A stretch of 64,000 bases of DNA. Source: Spirodela intermedia (Eukaryota; Streptophyta; Magnoliopsida; Alismatales; Araceae). The notes below the pieces were generated by a model that ran no database searches, had not been told where the DNA came from, and was given only the letters and a program-made list of their open reading frames with translations. The stretch is from contig LR746279.1 of the NCBI GenBank assembly GCA_902729315.2, positions 191,001-255,000 on the forward strand, given 5' to 3'. This document shows positions 25,502 through 36,550 of the stretch, in pieces (position 1 is the stretch's first letter; each line of letters opens with the position of its first letter). Made by a program: the position numbers and the translations under genes.

Positions 25502-27200
25502 TGATAAATCTTCATTATCATGAGTTAATAATTAATTAATAATATATTTTAAATCTTAAGTCACAATAAAAAGATTTCTATTCATGTTAAATTAAGAAGA
25601 AGGGTTTTTAGTTGATTAATGTAAATTTTTAGTTAATTATGTTTTTGAGATAAAATGAAGGGAAATAAAATAAACTATAACAAAGTGGGGACTTACTTGC
25701 TAGCTAGGCCTACAAGCAAGTAATAAGCATAGTTAGGAGACATGCTAGCCTACTAGACCTGTAAGTAGGTCAGAAGCACAATCTTGTGGACCCATTAGCA
25801 AAGGGCTCAAATGGTTGAGGAATGGTCACAGAGTACATGTGTCATTCTCCTTCCACATCACTAGTGGCTAGCTTGATGTGGGACAAAGAGTGATCGTACA
25901 CATGTGAAAAGACTATATTGACCATAAGTAGAGATAGTCTCAAAACTCAAAAAATAACTAATATGAGACTAGACTCACGTCACTACTCTTTGATAGTTTT
26001 TTAACAATTTTAATACCCAAAATATCACTGATTTATAAGAAGAAGATACCCTTATGTATCACTTGATAAGGGTATTCATGTACTTATGTAATCTTTCTCA
26101 TATAAGTGGGTATTTGACAAGGGTTCAAATCTCATTAGAGTCAAAATTCAAGTTTTTATCTAATTAGATAATGAGAATCTTATAGAGCACTAGTTAATGA
26201 TTTAGCTGTTATAATTACTTAATAATCAACAAAAATATCATGAATGTGATTCTCAAAATATTATCACTAATTATCAAATGATTATCAATAAAAAAATTAT
26301 GAATCTATCAAGAAAATCATCTTCGATTAATTAATAAATGAGATGTCGTTAGAAAGAGTTGATCTACTAAGAGACTACCCCTTCCTAAGAGTGTACCATA
26401 TGTGATGAAGAGCTTTTTCTTCTTGCACAAACCTAAAGATGAAGCTCTCTAAGATATGCCCGATTTCTATTTTATTTATCTTTGATGAGTCACAAACACT
26501 AGAGATTCGAAAGTTATTATTATTCTGCTCCACTAAGTGACAATTGTCAAAGACAATTCATTGACCTATTTTATTAATTTTTAGACTTCACAAGAAGTTC
26601 TAAAGATTGCTCACATTATTTATATCCAAGAAAACCCCTTGAGGCCATAAACATTACATAATAATTTTATTAAACACATAAATTTTAGTGATTAATTTTG
26701 AAAAGTTGGAATTCTATTTTTCTACTTTAAAGTTTTTTTTGTTTAATTTACTGATGTATTGTGTGATTTTTAGTAACAAAATTCTTTTTCATTTAATTAT
26801 GATTCTTCTAACTTTTATAGATCTTAGTTTGATCAATTAAATCATATGTGATCATTTATATAAGGATCACTTAACATAATTTTTTTTTCGCATAAATCAC
26901 ATTTTTTGGGTTATTGATGTCATATTAACATTCACACGAATTTCTATTTTTTATAAACTTTTAAATATATTTTATCTTTACCATTTAGTTTAAAAATTAT
27001 AAAAAAATATTTTCTTTGATTTTTTTTAAAAATATTATAACATATTATCTTACATCTATGTGATTGACAAGATTTTCTTTCACTATTTTTAGAATATTTT
27101 ATAGAATTATAATTAATTTATTATTTCTAAAAATTAAAATTAGTATTTATAATTTGATAAAATGTAAATGTTCATTATATATAACAATTCAGTCACATCA
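25502..27200 (+). mobile_element. LTR-like repeat, copy 1 (about 1.7 kb)
   Basis: This is similar along its whole length to 40257-41974. Both copies start TGATAA.TCTTCATTATCATGAG and end in CAC.TCA, giving TG...CA termini. Shared internal landmarks include the CTCCTTCCACATCAC segment, a transcription-unit-like ATACAAGTGGG/ATATAAGTGGG block and the final AT-rich 600 bp. I see no coding capacity. Its flanks (GAGTG and TATGC) do not form a target-site duplication, so it may be old or part of a larger decayed element. Confidence 0.65.
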
Positions 27201-27490
27201 TATGCCCTTAACATCATTTCAAATTTTGTCATAATCATAGATCTATTTTAAGTGTTTACACCAGATGTTAAACTACAAGGAATTAAACTAGATTAAGAGC
27301 TATGCTTTTAGCTCCTCTTAGCTCTAGAAGGACCTCATATCTCTCACCCATTAGAACCAAAGGAGATCACATCCATTCAACCTAAAGTTTGCTTCTACTA
27401 ATCTCTCATGGCTTGTCAACCTATAAGTGACAAGGTACAGTTCTACTCAAAGTATCCAACCTTTTGGGCAGGTAGCTCCAGCTGCCTCGA
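27201..27490. other. Intergenic, nothing recognised
   Basis: This is an AT-rich to mixed segment between the LTR-like repeat and the retrotransposon fragment that follows. I see no gene or repeat in it. Confidence 0.5.
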
Positions 27491-27931
27491 CTATCCTTGA
27501 AAATCTCCTGGGAACACTTTCATTACGCCCAAATTTGGAAGGTTGTGGTCAGAAGCTGTCATCGTAGACTCCAATTCTTCAGTAATCTCGTTCAGATCAC
27601 CACTTGCTGATCTCTTTGGTCTCAATTTCTTCCAACTTTGGTCAGGTTGGAGTTTCTCCTTGTCGTTTTTGTTATCCTGGTGGAGTAGCCTCTCCACTTT
27701 TAATCTGAGTTAGTGTCCTGATTTGCTGTCAAACTTCGGCTTGATCATTCTTGACCTCCACCTGGAACTCGACTTGTTGGGTCTTCATCTCCTGCCAAAA
27801 TTCTGCTCCCTCGGTCTTCTCTCTAAGGATATTGTCTCACACTTTCTCCATTTCCTTCTCCATAGTTCCCCATTTGGGATTGGTCGGCTTCGGCCCAGTG
27901 AGGGATCTAAGTTGGTGGCTCTAATACCAAT
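27491..27931 (-). mobile_element. Decayed LTR-retrotransposon leader and gag-like start
   Basis: On the minus strand a primer-binding-site-like sequence (TGGTATTAGAGCC, 27917-27929) closely resembles the common plant initiator-Met tRNA site TGGTATCAGAGC. It is followed by a charged, gag-like but frameshifted stretch (M-E-K-E-M-E-K-V, then K/E/Q-rich) down to about 27491. No protease, integrase or reverse transcriptase remains here. Confidence 0.5.
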
Positions 27932-28248
27932 TGATGCATTCCCACTTAAATGGCCAGAACATAGTCTATACAATGTTGTAAGCTCGAGAATAGAGGGAGA
28001 GGGGCCACGGATAGGACTGGGGGGAAAACAAAAATAGAATAAGCTGGGGAACAACAGAGACTTTGGGATAACTATAGAGACTCGGGGAGTCCTCTTGGTA
28101 GCCGATTAGAGATGACAACTCTCCTTCTTCCCTGCGCCAGGAGCTTGGACTTACGAATCTTCATTCCTCTTCCTGGTGCCGAGGTTTGTCTCCTTCTGAC
28201 TAGTTCCGCAAACTACTCATGAACCCAGATGTTAGTTCCGTTGTAACA
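27932..28248 (-). mobile_element. Probable LTR of the fragment at 27491-27931
   Basis: The segment lies immediately outside the primer-binding-like site, with a 2-bp gap. It begins TG and ends CA when read on either strand (TGATGCATT...TTGTAACA). The outer boundary at 28248 is a guess based on the TGTTACAACGG start on the minus strand. No second LTR was found. Confidence 0.35.
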
Positions 28249-28429
28249 GGCCGACCATCCTTGCCATCAACCCAGTCCGGTTTAGGGTACTTTGGGCTGC
28301 TTGTGTTAGTCTCTGGGCCGTTGCTGCCATTTGGCCTCCTGGCACGACGTGACGGTTAAAGCCGTTCGCCCATACCAACAGGATCTCTTCTTGCGAGGGT
28401 GAGGGTCTTCGATCAGCACCTCTACACAT

Positions 28430-29120
28430 TACTGCATTCATTTTTTTACAGCTCACTCCATCTACAAATAGATATTGAGTTTTTTTGCAATTTCCCTTGG
28501 TTTCTCATATTTTTAAGGTTGTTATTTATTCTATTGTTGTTTTCGACGAGAAGCTCGTCGGGGGCCTCTGACCTCAATTCATGAGCAGTTTGAACTCCTT
28601 GGTTTATCTATTTTATTATTTTAAATTCCATACCAAAGTACTGAAGACTTTTTAGTGCTTTAATGATGACCATAATATATTAAAAGTAATTCGGGTATTT
28701 TCATAAATGTGAAAATATTATTTAAGTTATTTTACGATGCTTAATAGTGTGGAATACTCTTTTGATATTTACTTGAAGTTATTTTACAAGGATGAGAGAC
28801 GAAGTTATTATCTTCTCATTATTATCGGGCATTAATGATGTGTAAAATAGATTTGTCTTTCGAGCCAGGATCAGATTTATTTTGACATTGGGCCTGTGAT
28901 AAAAAAATAAAATTGATATGAAAACGGCCCATAGCCCGTTTATTTCATACATGGCCCATCTTGTGGCCCTCCTAGAGGAGGAAACAAGCAACGAATGGGG
29001 GGTGGTGGCTGTGAGTTACCTCAAAGTCATAGCAGCTCTCTCCCTCTCTTTCCTCTCCTTTCTCTCACGCGCCGTCCTCTCTCTCTCCTCTCCTCTCCTC
29101 TTTCGCGCATGCTGAATGAA
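28430..29120 (+). repeat. Block A, copy 1 (AT body plus CT-rich tail)
   Basis: Landmarks are ACAGCTCACTCCATCTACAAA at the left, CATACCAAAGTACTGA, GATGACCATAATATATTAAAAG, GTGGAATACTC, GAAGTTATTAT and GATTTATTTTGACATTGGG. A CT-rich tract follows at about 29036-29120. The same order is seen at 44442-44935 (plus, without tail) and inverted at 49850-50900 and 55583-56115. Confidence 0.65.
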
Positions 29121-29494
29121 TAGCTAGCTCTCTCCTCTTTCGAACCTCTGGCTATGTTGGCGGATGATAGAATGATTCTGAATGAGAGGAAGAAGAAATG
29201 TTCAAGGCGATGGCACGCTCCAGTCCTCAACACAGATGGACTTCTCCTTTATTTATTATTGTCGTTGTTCTTATGCCAGTACCCCGCAACTTACCAACGA
29301 TTCTCTGTTCCTTTTCTCCGAAGGCAACGTCCACAGAATCACCCTTCGTTAACCTCCTACTTGAAACCTTCTTAGATTCTGGTCTGATTTCCTGGAGATC
29401 ACAATACAGATGTTGATGAGGGAGACATGACTACTGAAGAGGATCTGCCTCCTTTCATAGATCAGACTAGAGATTTTGGGGGCCAGGGCCTTTG

Positions 29495-29928
29495 TAGTTT
29501 ATCTTCATTCTTCTGTAGCATGACTCCCTCCACAGCAGCTCTGACCGTAGTAGCGGTATTCGGCCGAATTACCTGAACCTGTGTGATCACCTTATATCTC
29601 ATCTCCTCTCGAGTTTCCATTTTACAGTTCTCGTCTCTCTCTGTCTTAACTTTGGACTGTGATAAAACCCAACACAGCACAGTTCTTCCTCTTTGTCCTT
29701 CTTGGGTGGTTGACCTATAAAGTAGTCATCTTTCTCACTTTCATTTTTTCTTCGAGCGGGAACTACGCCGACAAAGTGAAGGCCGGGAAGCCTAATTGCG
29801 AGAACCAACAAGATATCTCTCAAGTGGCAATCTTCCTGCAACGAAAAGATTCCGGTAAATAAAACAACGATGCGATATTATTAAATTCAAAATTAGTTAA
29901 ACTAAAAATGCGCTAGCAGTGCAACCAC
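29495..29928 (+). repeat. Block B, copy 1, upstream of RLP2
   Basis: This aligns by eye with 56363-56778 over its whole length, partly with 38682-38815, and inverted with 53293-53712. Shared landmarks are GATCTTCATTCTTC, CCTGAACCTGTGTGAT, CTTGGGTGGTTGACC, GGGAAGCCTAATT, CAAGTGGCAATCTT and AAAAATGCGC..GCAGTGCAACC. A W-box core (TTGACC) lies at 29710-29715. Confidence 0.75.
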
Positions 29929-30177
29929 TCAGCAGAAGAAAATCACAAGATTATTAATTCAATTAAGAAAAGGTTTCATTGAGCTCGGAATTTCAAATGG
30001 GTTTCCCCAAATGCCACTCTTGCATGGTCAACCAATCAAGAATATTTTTAACTTTACCACTCAACGTGAAGCTTCTTCCCTCACCATTTCCATGACCATT
30101 CCTGGTATATTTTTCTTTCTAACACCAAAACTCTGCATTAAACCGATCGTTCAAGCGAGTATTGAATGGAAGATGCA

Positions 30178-30355
30178 GGAAATGAAGAGAGTTATTCGAG
30201 GGGTAGGTTGGCCGTCTTTATTGCAGTATTATTGTGCCGAGCTGAATCCGGCAACTACCCTAGGACTCATGACCGTCGCCCTTCTCCCCTTCTCCCTTTC
30301 TCCCTTTCTCCCTTTCCTGGAGGACACGTCAATAGCAACACCTTTCATCATCACA
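30178..30355 (+). repeat. Block C, copy 1, upstream of RLP2
   Basis: This is similar to 63833-64000. Shared landmarks are GAGAGTTAT, TTGGC.GTCTTTATTGCA, GAATCCGGCAACTA and GTCGCCCTTCTCCCCTTCTC. It lies about 0.7-0.9 kb before the RLP2 start. Confidence 0.7.
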
Positions 30356-30980
30356 GCTTCCGGGTGGCTTGGCAGCTTGTGGAACCCACCCTGATACTCG
30401 CGAGCCAATTGTTTTTCAGCCAGATAGGCCAAAAAGAAAACGGTCCACGTTTTTGTCCAGACGAGATTCTGGGGCCTAGGCCTTTGTTATTTATTCCGTT
30501 CTTCAATCGTAGGGCCCGCACTTTCTCGTTGTGTAGGCTTGTGCACGAACCAGTCAAGCCTTTATGTTTTCCTCGATTCTTATCTCACCGTAATTAATCA
30601 TTTGCTATTCACTCTCTCTCTTTCTCGACTTTCGATTCTTTCATCGACAACGTACTTGTCCCAGAAGTTGATTCGCCCCCGCCCATGAGGTCTTCAAAAG
30701 TTTCTGCCACTACTTGGCACCAACTAAACTATTAGGTCATTGCTGCTTTTCCACTTTGAAGAAATTGCAGACCGAACTTCTTTTTAACAATTTCAGTCAC
30801 TGGCATGCCCATGAGGAATGCAACGGCATGCCCCGATCCCATTTAGTGTCGGGTATTTCAGTCAACGACGACGGCGACTTCAGCGGACGACTCGGCGCCG
30901 CCCATTTATCCGACGTTAATTAATCATTGATTAAGAGCCGCACAGGCCCCCCTCACGTTGTCGCAGCGCTGATGCATGGA

Positions 30981-30987
30981 TATAAAA
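30981..30987 (+). promoter_or_regulatory. TATA box of RLP2
   Basis: TATAAAA lies 77-83 bp before the ATG at 31064, which implies a short leader of roughly 50 nt. Position and sequence are good for a plant core promoter. Confidence 0.55.
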
Positions 30988-31063
30988 CCCCGCATTCGGT
31001 TGTCTCGCCGCATCAACAAGCCTACCGCGAGGGAGCCTGCCGGTGACAATTTGTGGAAGAAAT

Positions 31064-33646
31064 ATGATTTCTTCTTCTGCTGGTGCCGCTAGGACCTTAC
31101 GGGGTGTCGTCGTCCCTGGAACACTGATCCTAGTTCTCGTCATCATAGCCTCGTCTGGGTTCGAAGTGATGGGTTGTCACGACGAGGAGCGGAGTGCTTT
31201 GCTCGGGATCAAGGCGTCCATGAACAAGAACGACGGCTTCGCGTCACAGAGCTGGGGCAACTCAGCGGGAGACGACTGCTGCCAATGGAGAGGTATAGAC
31301 TGCGATCCCAACACCGGTCGCGTGGTCGCGATCGATCTGTACGGGGAGATGTGGAGTGATACAGGTGAGGGGATACCGCAGCCGAACCTCACCATGCTGG
31401 CGAAGTTTGGGCAGCTCGAGAGTTTGAATTTGGCGCTCAATAGCATGGGCGGTGGGATTCCAGAGGGTAAGCAACTTTCCCCAATGAAGGCAGATAACTG
31501 GTTCATTTACTTCCTTTTTAGTTAAAACAGCGTTCAGATTAGTCAATGCTAGTGGAAATACTGGACAACTTATCCCTCTCATTGAATCATTTCTTGAAGG
31601 AGTTTCCCCTTGTTTTTTTTTTCGTGTCTCGCAGTCATTTGCGACTTGGAGAAGCTGAAGATCCTAGATCTTTCCATGAACAGATTGACGGGTTCCGTCC
31701 CATCGTGCCTGTGTAGCATGAGGTCCTTGGCAGAACTCCATTTGTCCTCTAACGCCTTGGAAGGCGTTGTCCCTTCCTGTTTCGGCAGATTTCGCTCCTT
31801 GACACTTCTCAGTTTATTCGACAACAAGTTCACAGATAACTACTCATCCTGGGTGTGCAGCATGCAGTCCTTGACACAGCTCCAGTTATCCTATGACACA
31901 AACCCTGGCAGCATCCCAGCATGTCTCGGCAACTTGCACAAGCTCATATACTTAGGATTTCACGGGGATAAGTTGTCTGGGACGATCCCTTCTCCCGTTT
32001 TCCATAATCTAACCGACTTAGGCACTCTAGAAATCAACAGTGATAAGTTGGAAGGCACTTTCATGTTCTCAGCTTTGGCCAACCTTTCCAAACTCAAAGA
32101 GGTAGACATCTCCGGTAGAAGTTTAGAGATCGACACCGAAACCCCTGTTTCTTGGTTTCCATCCTTCCAACTCTCATTTTTGTCTTTACGTTATTGTATC
32201 ATTAATAGTCGCAACGCCGGGAGGCTTCCTACATTTCTATGGTCCCAGAGAAAAATAAAAATCTTGTTTTTAAGGGACGCCGAGATCACAGGGACCCCGC
32301 CCATTGGTCTTTTCTGCAACTCCAGTTTAGGGTCTCTAGACTTAAGAAATAACAGTATTTCTGGCTTATTCGTTGTGCCTTGCCGCAATGCTTCCTACGA
32401 TGCTTATGAAATCAATTTATCACATAATGATATCTCCGGACCACTCCCTGAAAATATTCACCTTTCTTTTCCTAAGTTGAATATTCTTAGGATTGCCGGA
32501 AACAAGTTGGAAGGACGAATTCCCCCATCCTTGGGTGAGAGACAACTGGTTCTATTAGATTTAAGTGACAATTATTTATCAGGTGAAGTGCCCCATGCTA
32601 TTACCATGAATCAGAGTTTATTATTTTATTTAAGTCTAGCTCAGAACGAGCTCCAAGGGGAGATGCTTCCAGTTCATGCTTATATGCCAAAATTATCAAT
32701 CTTGATCGTCAATACCAACCGATTCACCGGGTCACTTCTCCCAAAGTTGGCCAACTCTTCTCTTCTTTTTCTCATTAGTGCAGGACAAAATCAATTCATG
32801 GAAAATTTCTCTCAGGGCCTACCTCTTCTCCCTTTACTGAGTATATTTTCCATGACGGAAAATCGAATTCAAGGAAACATACCAAGAACTTTGTGTCAAA
32901 TGCAAAACCTACGAATGTTAGATCTTTCCAGAAACGACCTGTCTGGAGAAATTCCAGCTTGTATTCAAAATATTTCTTCTTGGAAGTCAAGCAGCTTGAA
33001 AACTGCCAGAGTATGGCAAGACAGCGGCATTGCAGATCCACTTTTATTCTTAACTTCAAAGAAGTTGGTATTGCCGTACACATCAGACGTTCTTTTCGCG
33101 ATTACTATCCTTGATCTATCATCGAACAAGATTCATGGAGTTATTCCTGGGGAAATTGGAGAATTGACGTGGCTTCGTCAACTGGACTTTTCAAATAATC
33201 AAATCCGAGGTTCTATACCCATCTCAATCGGAAAAATGAATAAGTTGGAAAGTTTAGATCTGTCTCACAACAGTCTAAGTGGTAGAATTCCCAATGAAAT
33301 GGATCAAATCAATAACCTCGCGTTTTTAAGCCTTGCTTTCAACAACTTGTCCGGTCCTATCCCGAATGGTGTACAGCTCGGAACTTTTAAAAAGGCTAGT
33401 TTTGAAGGTAATCCAGGATTATGTGGACTGCCACTTGAAAAGATTTGCTCTTCCGATCGGATCGGAGATGAAGGAAAGCACGACTCCCAAACACTGGAGA
33501 AGACATTATTTTACACATGTTCTGCACTGTTATTTGGTTTGGGTTTTTGGGGATTTCTTGGCGGCCTTTTCTTCAATTTAAGGTGGAGGATGAAGTATTT
33601 CAAATTTATTGATGAATTTTATGACATGTACCTACGGGACCTTTGA
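31064..33646 (+). CDS. RLP2: leucine-rich-repeat receptor-like protein, intact, 804 aa
   Basis: Exons 31064-31466 and 31635-33646 join in phase 1 (GAG G^TC ATT TGC). The start is the first ATG in frame. An upstream GTG at 31043 would only lengthen the leader. The protein has a signal peptide (VPGTLILVLVIIASS), the cap motif GCHDEERSALLGIK and DDCCQWRGIDC, and about 20 LRRs, several with degenerate central repeats. An island domain follows (SSWKSS...TSKKLVLPYTSD), then the last LRRs, the C-cap [12 protein letters not shown], one transmembrane helix (about 759-782) and the tail RWRMKYFKFIDEFYDMYL. There is no kinase domain. The role is inferred as for other RLPs: a cell-surface receptor working with partner kinases. 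Compared with RLP1 it is AT-richer and shorter by some 40 residues, spread over the ends and the loops between repeats. Blocks A, B and C lie upstream. Confidence 0.9.
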
Positions 33647-35335
33647 AAGATTCTATGATACTCGTGTGGAAATGTCACCGAAAGTTTACATGTGAACAGT
33701 TAAAATTTTTGGTTCGGAAGTTTTAAACTGATTTTTGTCATGGTGATCCCTGGTTTGGACTCGAGGGAATATTCCTTCAAAATGGTTCATTTTGATTCTT
33801 ACTCAATGAAAGTTCTTTTCAATTTTCATAGAATCGAAGAAATGTATCGTACCAAATGCTAATTGATGAAAATCTGCATCTGATAGTTGACTTTCTTCTT
33901 TTTACCATATGGTTTCTCAATTTTTCCTCCTTTGAATATTTATGAAAGAGGAATACATAAGCTATTTGTACAGGCTCCAATAAATTTGCATCTGATTAAG
34001 ATATTTTATCAGCCAGGGTTTATAAGAGTCTTCCTTTTAATCAGACACCAATGGTTGCAACTGATATAACTTAAAACGAAAAGGCGGTCAATCTATCAAG
34101 ATGCCACTACTTATCTTGAGACCGTTATGATAGATGTATTCAATGTAATCTGATTTCGTCAACTAGGTTGAGTCGTGGATTTATTGCGAGCTCACTAGGA
34201 GATATTTAGTACGAAGTAAGATACTGTGATCGATTCCATAAAATATGAAGAGGGCCAAAAACATAATGTGCCTAAACGCAATAAGCTATTTTCTGTATCT
34301 ACTTGAACCACGGCTACTGAGTCCAAAGGCACGATAAAATCAGACAAACATTATACTCTTAGATTTTCTTCTTGAAAGGGACTTGGGCGAATGACACGAA
34401 GGGCTAGCCAGAAGGTCCCACGTCTTGTATGTGTGAGCTTGGACAGCCCAATCAAACAGTGCGAGAGCTGATTACGGCCACAAGTTCATGAAAAATCTCC
34501 CTCCATAATAACTCCTGATGTTTATTGGCTTTCGTGATTCTAAGGGAACTTTTTTCGCTCTCTCCGAGATCATACTACAAAGCGGTCAGGCTTTATTTTT
34601 CATTTGTTGCCCCATATTTATGTGTATTGCTTGGTCACATGATCCACTTTTGACGGCTCATTAGTTACAATGGCCAAGGGTGTGTTCTCAATGATGTCAC
34701 GACCTTATAACGAGTGAACTACACCGTTTAGTTGGAAGAATCATAAATGCCGTAAACAGCAGCGGCATCAACAGGGTGGGGGACGGGGGCAAAGGCCAGC
34801 CGTCGCATTTGCATGTCGACGCCCGCCAGAGATCGGAAACCCCTGAAACGATCATTGTCAAAGCTAAATGGAGGCCATTGACACGGACATGGTAATCCAC
34901 AGGAGTGCGAACAAGGAGAGAGAGTGCGTAGGGTCTAAGGAGACGGTATGCCCCGGACTACACGCCTTGTTTGCCGCGCTAGAGTTAGTATTCTTTATTA
35001 TATTGATTATTGCGGCAACTCGCTAAATAAATCGTCAATTAAGACGACCCCGTCGAGTGGGTGCTGCTTTGACGTTAAACCTTCCCCTTTCACTGATTTG
35101 ACGTCGAAAGGCGCAAAAAGAAAGGGCATTGAGGTGGCCTCACCAGTGGGGATCTTAGTGTCGTCTGATCGGTGCTTCGAAGTTGCGGACTGCAGGGGAA
35201 AACGAAGAAGGACACCATCCACACAGAGATCTTTCACCCCATGAGGCTCTACAGCATGACCTCTCGGATCCCGTGGATGCAATAAATTGTACCCCCGGAT
35301 CCATTAACTAGTTCTAGCGCACTATTCGACACTCA
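33647..35335. other. Intergenic region after RLP2
   Basis: I see no gene. The first 300 bp should hold the RLP2 3' untranslated region. The stretch at about 34370-34530 shows weak similarity to downstream flanks of RLP3 and RLP5 (GGGACTTGGGCGAATGACACGAAGGGC-like). The rest is unassigned. Confidence 0.5.
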
Positions 35336-36550
35336 ATTGTGAAGCTCCCACTCTCTCATCCATTGTGATCTATCGTACAGCAGTCTGAAAGAGAAATTCC
35401 TTTCAGGATAGGAAACCTTCATCGTCTCATACACATTCAATTGGAGGGTACCCAGCTCGAGGCGAGCGTCCCTTTCCATCTGCGCCAACCTAACCGACTT
35501 ACCTCATGTTGGTCTCAGAGATAAGCGACTACTAGACACTCCAATGCTCCCGCTCTTCGCCAACCTTTCGGAACTGGAGATCGAAACCGATTCACTCTTC
35601 TCCACAGACTAACGACCTTGATGGTGTCATGTTCCCTCTCTTCTTTGGGAGCAGATCCCCTAGCTTCCTCGCGATCCACAACAGGCTACACTATCTACAT
35701 ATGTTAGTGACTTCCAATCCAGGCTTAAGTCCTCCCCCCCCCCCCCCCCACTCTTCTTCAACTTGAGCATGACATTCATAAATCTGGAACGGAAACGAGC
35801 TTCACGGTCATCTTCACTTACCTGGTTCTCATAGATCCTCTAATGAGCAGTATATTGATTTATCATATAATTGTCTAGATGGAGTTTTCTCCATGCCAGT
35901 TGAGCTATCTGTGGAGTCACCCTATAACTTGATTAGATATCATATTGCATTTTGTTTTTGAAATCTTTCAGAGTATCCAACAGAAGAAGAGATGATCTCT
36001 AACCATGATTTTAATCTCAATTTACAATTCTTGCTTTTCGATGACAATAGACTCAGGGGATCGATCAGTCGGTTAAGGTTCACTTTCAGACGCGAGATGG
36101 ACGTACGGACTTGACAAACGAACGGCTCATTTCACGGACTGGCTCTCAAGGAAACGCGCCGCCCTCTGCCTTTGTCAGGCGTGGACCCTATACTTGTGAA
36201 AATGGGCCATCCTATTAGTTAATAGGGGCATCTCCTTACTGATCAGGGTTCTGAAATGAGAGAGACAAAAAGGGCTTGGGAGGGGCTGGCTGTTAGCATT
36301 CTGGAAGAAGAAAGCGCCGCCGCCGCCTGGTGTGCAGGCGACAGCCGCAGCCAGTTCTGCAGTATTCGAGAGGAAAACTCTATACTGGCCTGACCAGGAA
36401 TGGCTTTTATTGCCAGATTCAACTTTCGGTGGACAGCACTTCCTCTTGGAAGTTGAGAAAATAGCTTGATGGCTTGATGGTGGTGCTTCACAAACTGGTG
36501 CTTCACAAACGGTGAGCATCATTGACTTCCGTTTGAAAAACACGCACATT
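35336..36550 (+). pseudogene. RLP1-like relic
   Basis: The first part (35336-36080) follows RLP1 positions of about 20038-20930. Landmarks are ATCGTACA.CAGTCTG.AAG, CCAACCTAACCGA, TTCGCCAACCTTTCG and GACAATAGACTCA.GGGATCG. A later part (about 36400-36545) follows RLP1 at about 21100-21270 (TCTTGGAAGT, GATGCTTC-like, GAAAAACA.G). There are many stops and frameshifts, a 15-base C run at about 35738-35752 and an unrelated middle segment. The 124-residue open frame on the minus strand here (36549-36175) is antisense to this relic and is not a gene. Confidence 0.7.

Noticed and set aside
31043-31063. Upstream GTG as the RLP2 start
   Set aside because: Plant nuclear genes start at ATG. The ATG at 31064 gives a proper signal peptide and fits the TATA box distance.
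36175-36549. 124-codon minus-strand open frame
   Set aside because: It is antisense to an RLP1-like relic and has a shadow equivalent opposite intact RLP1 (21065-21259).
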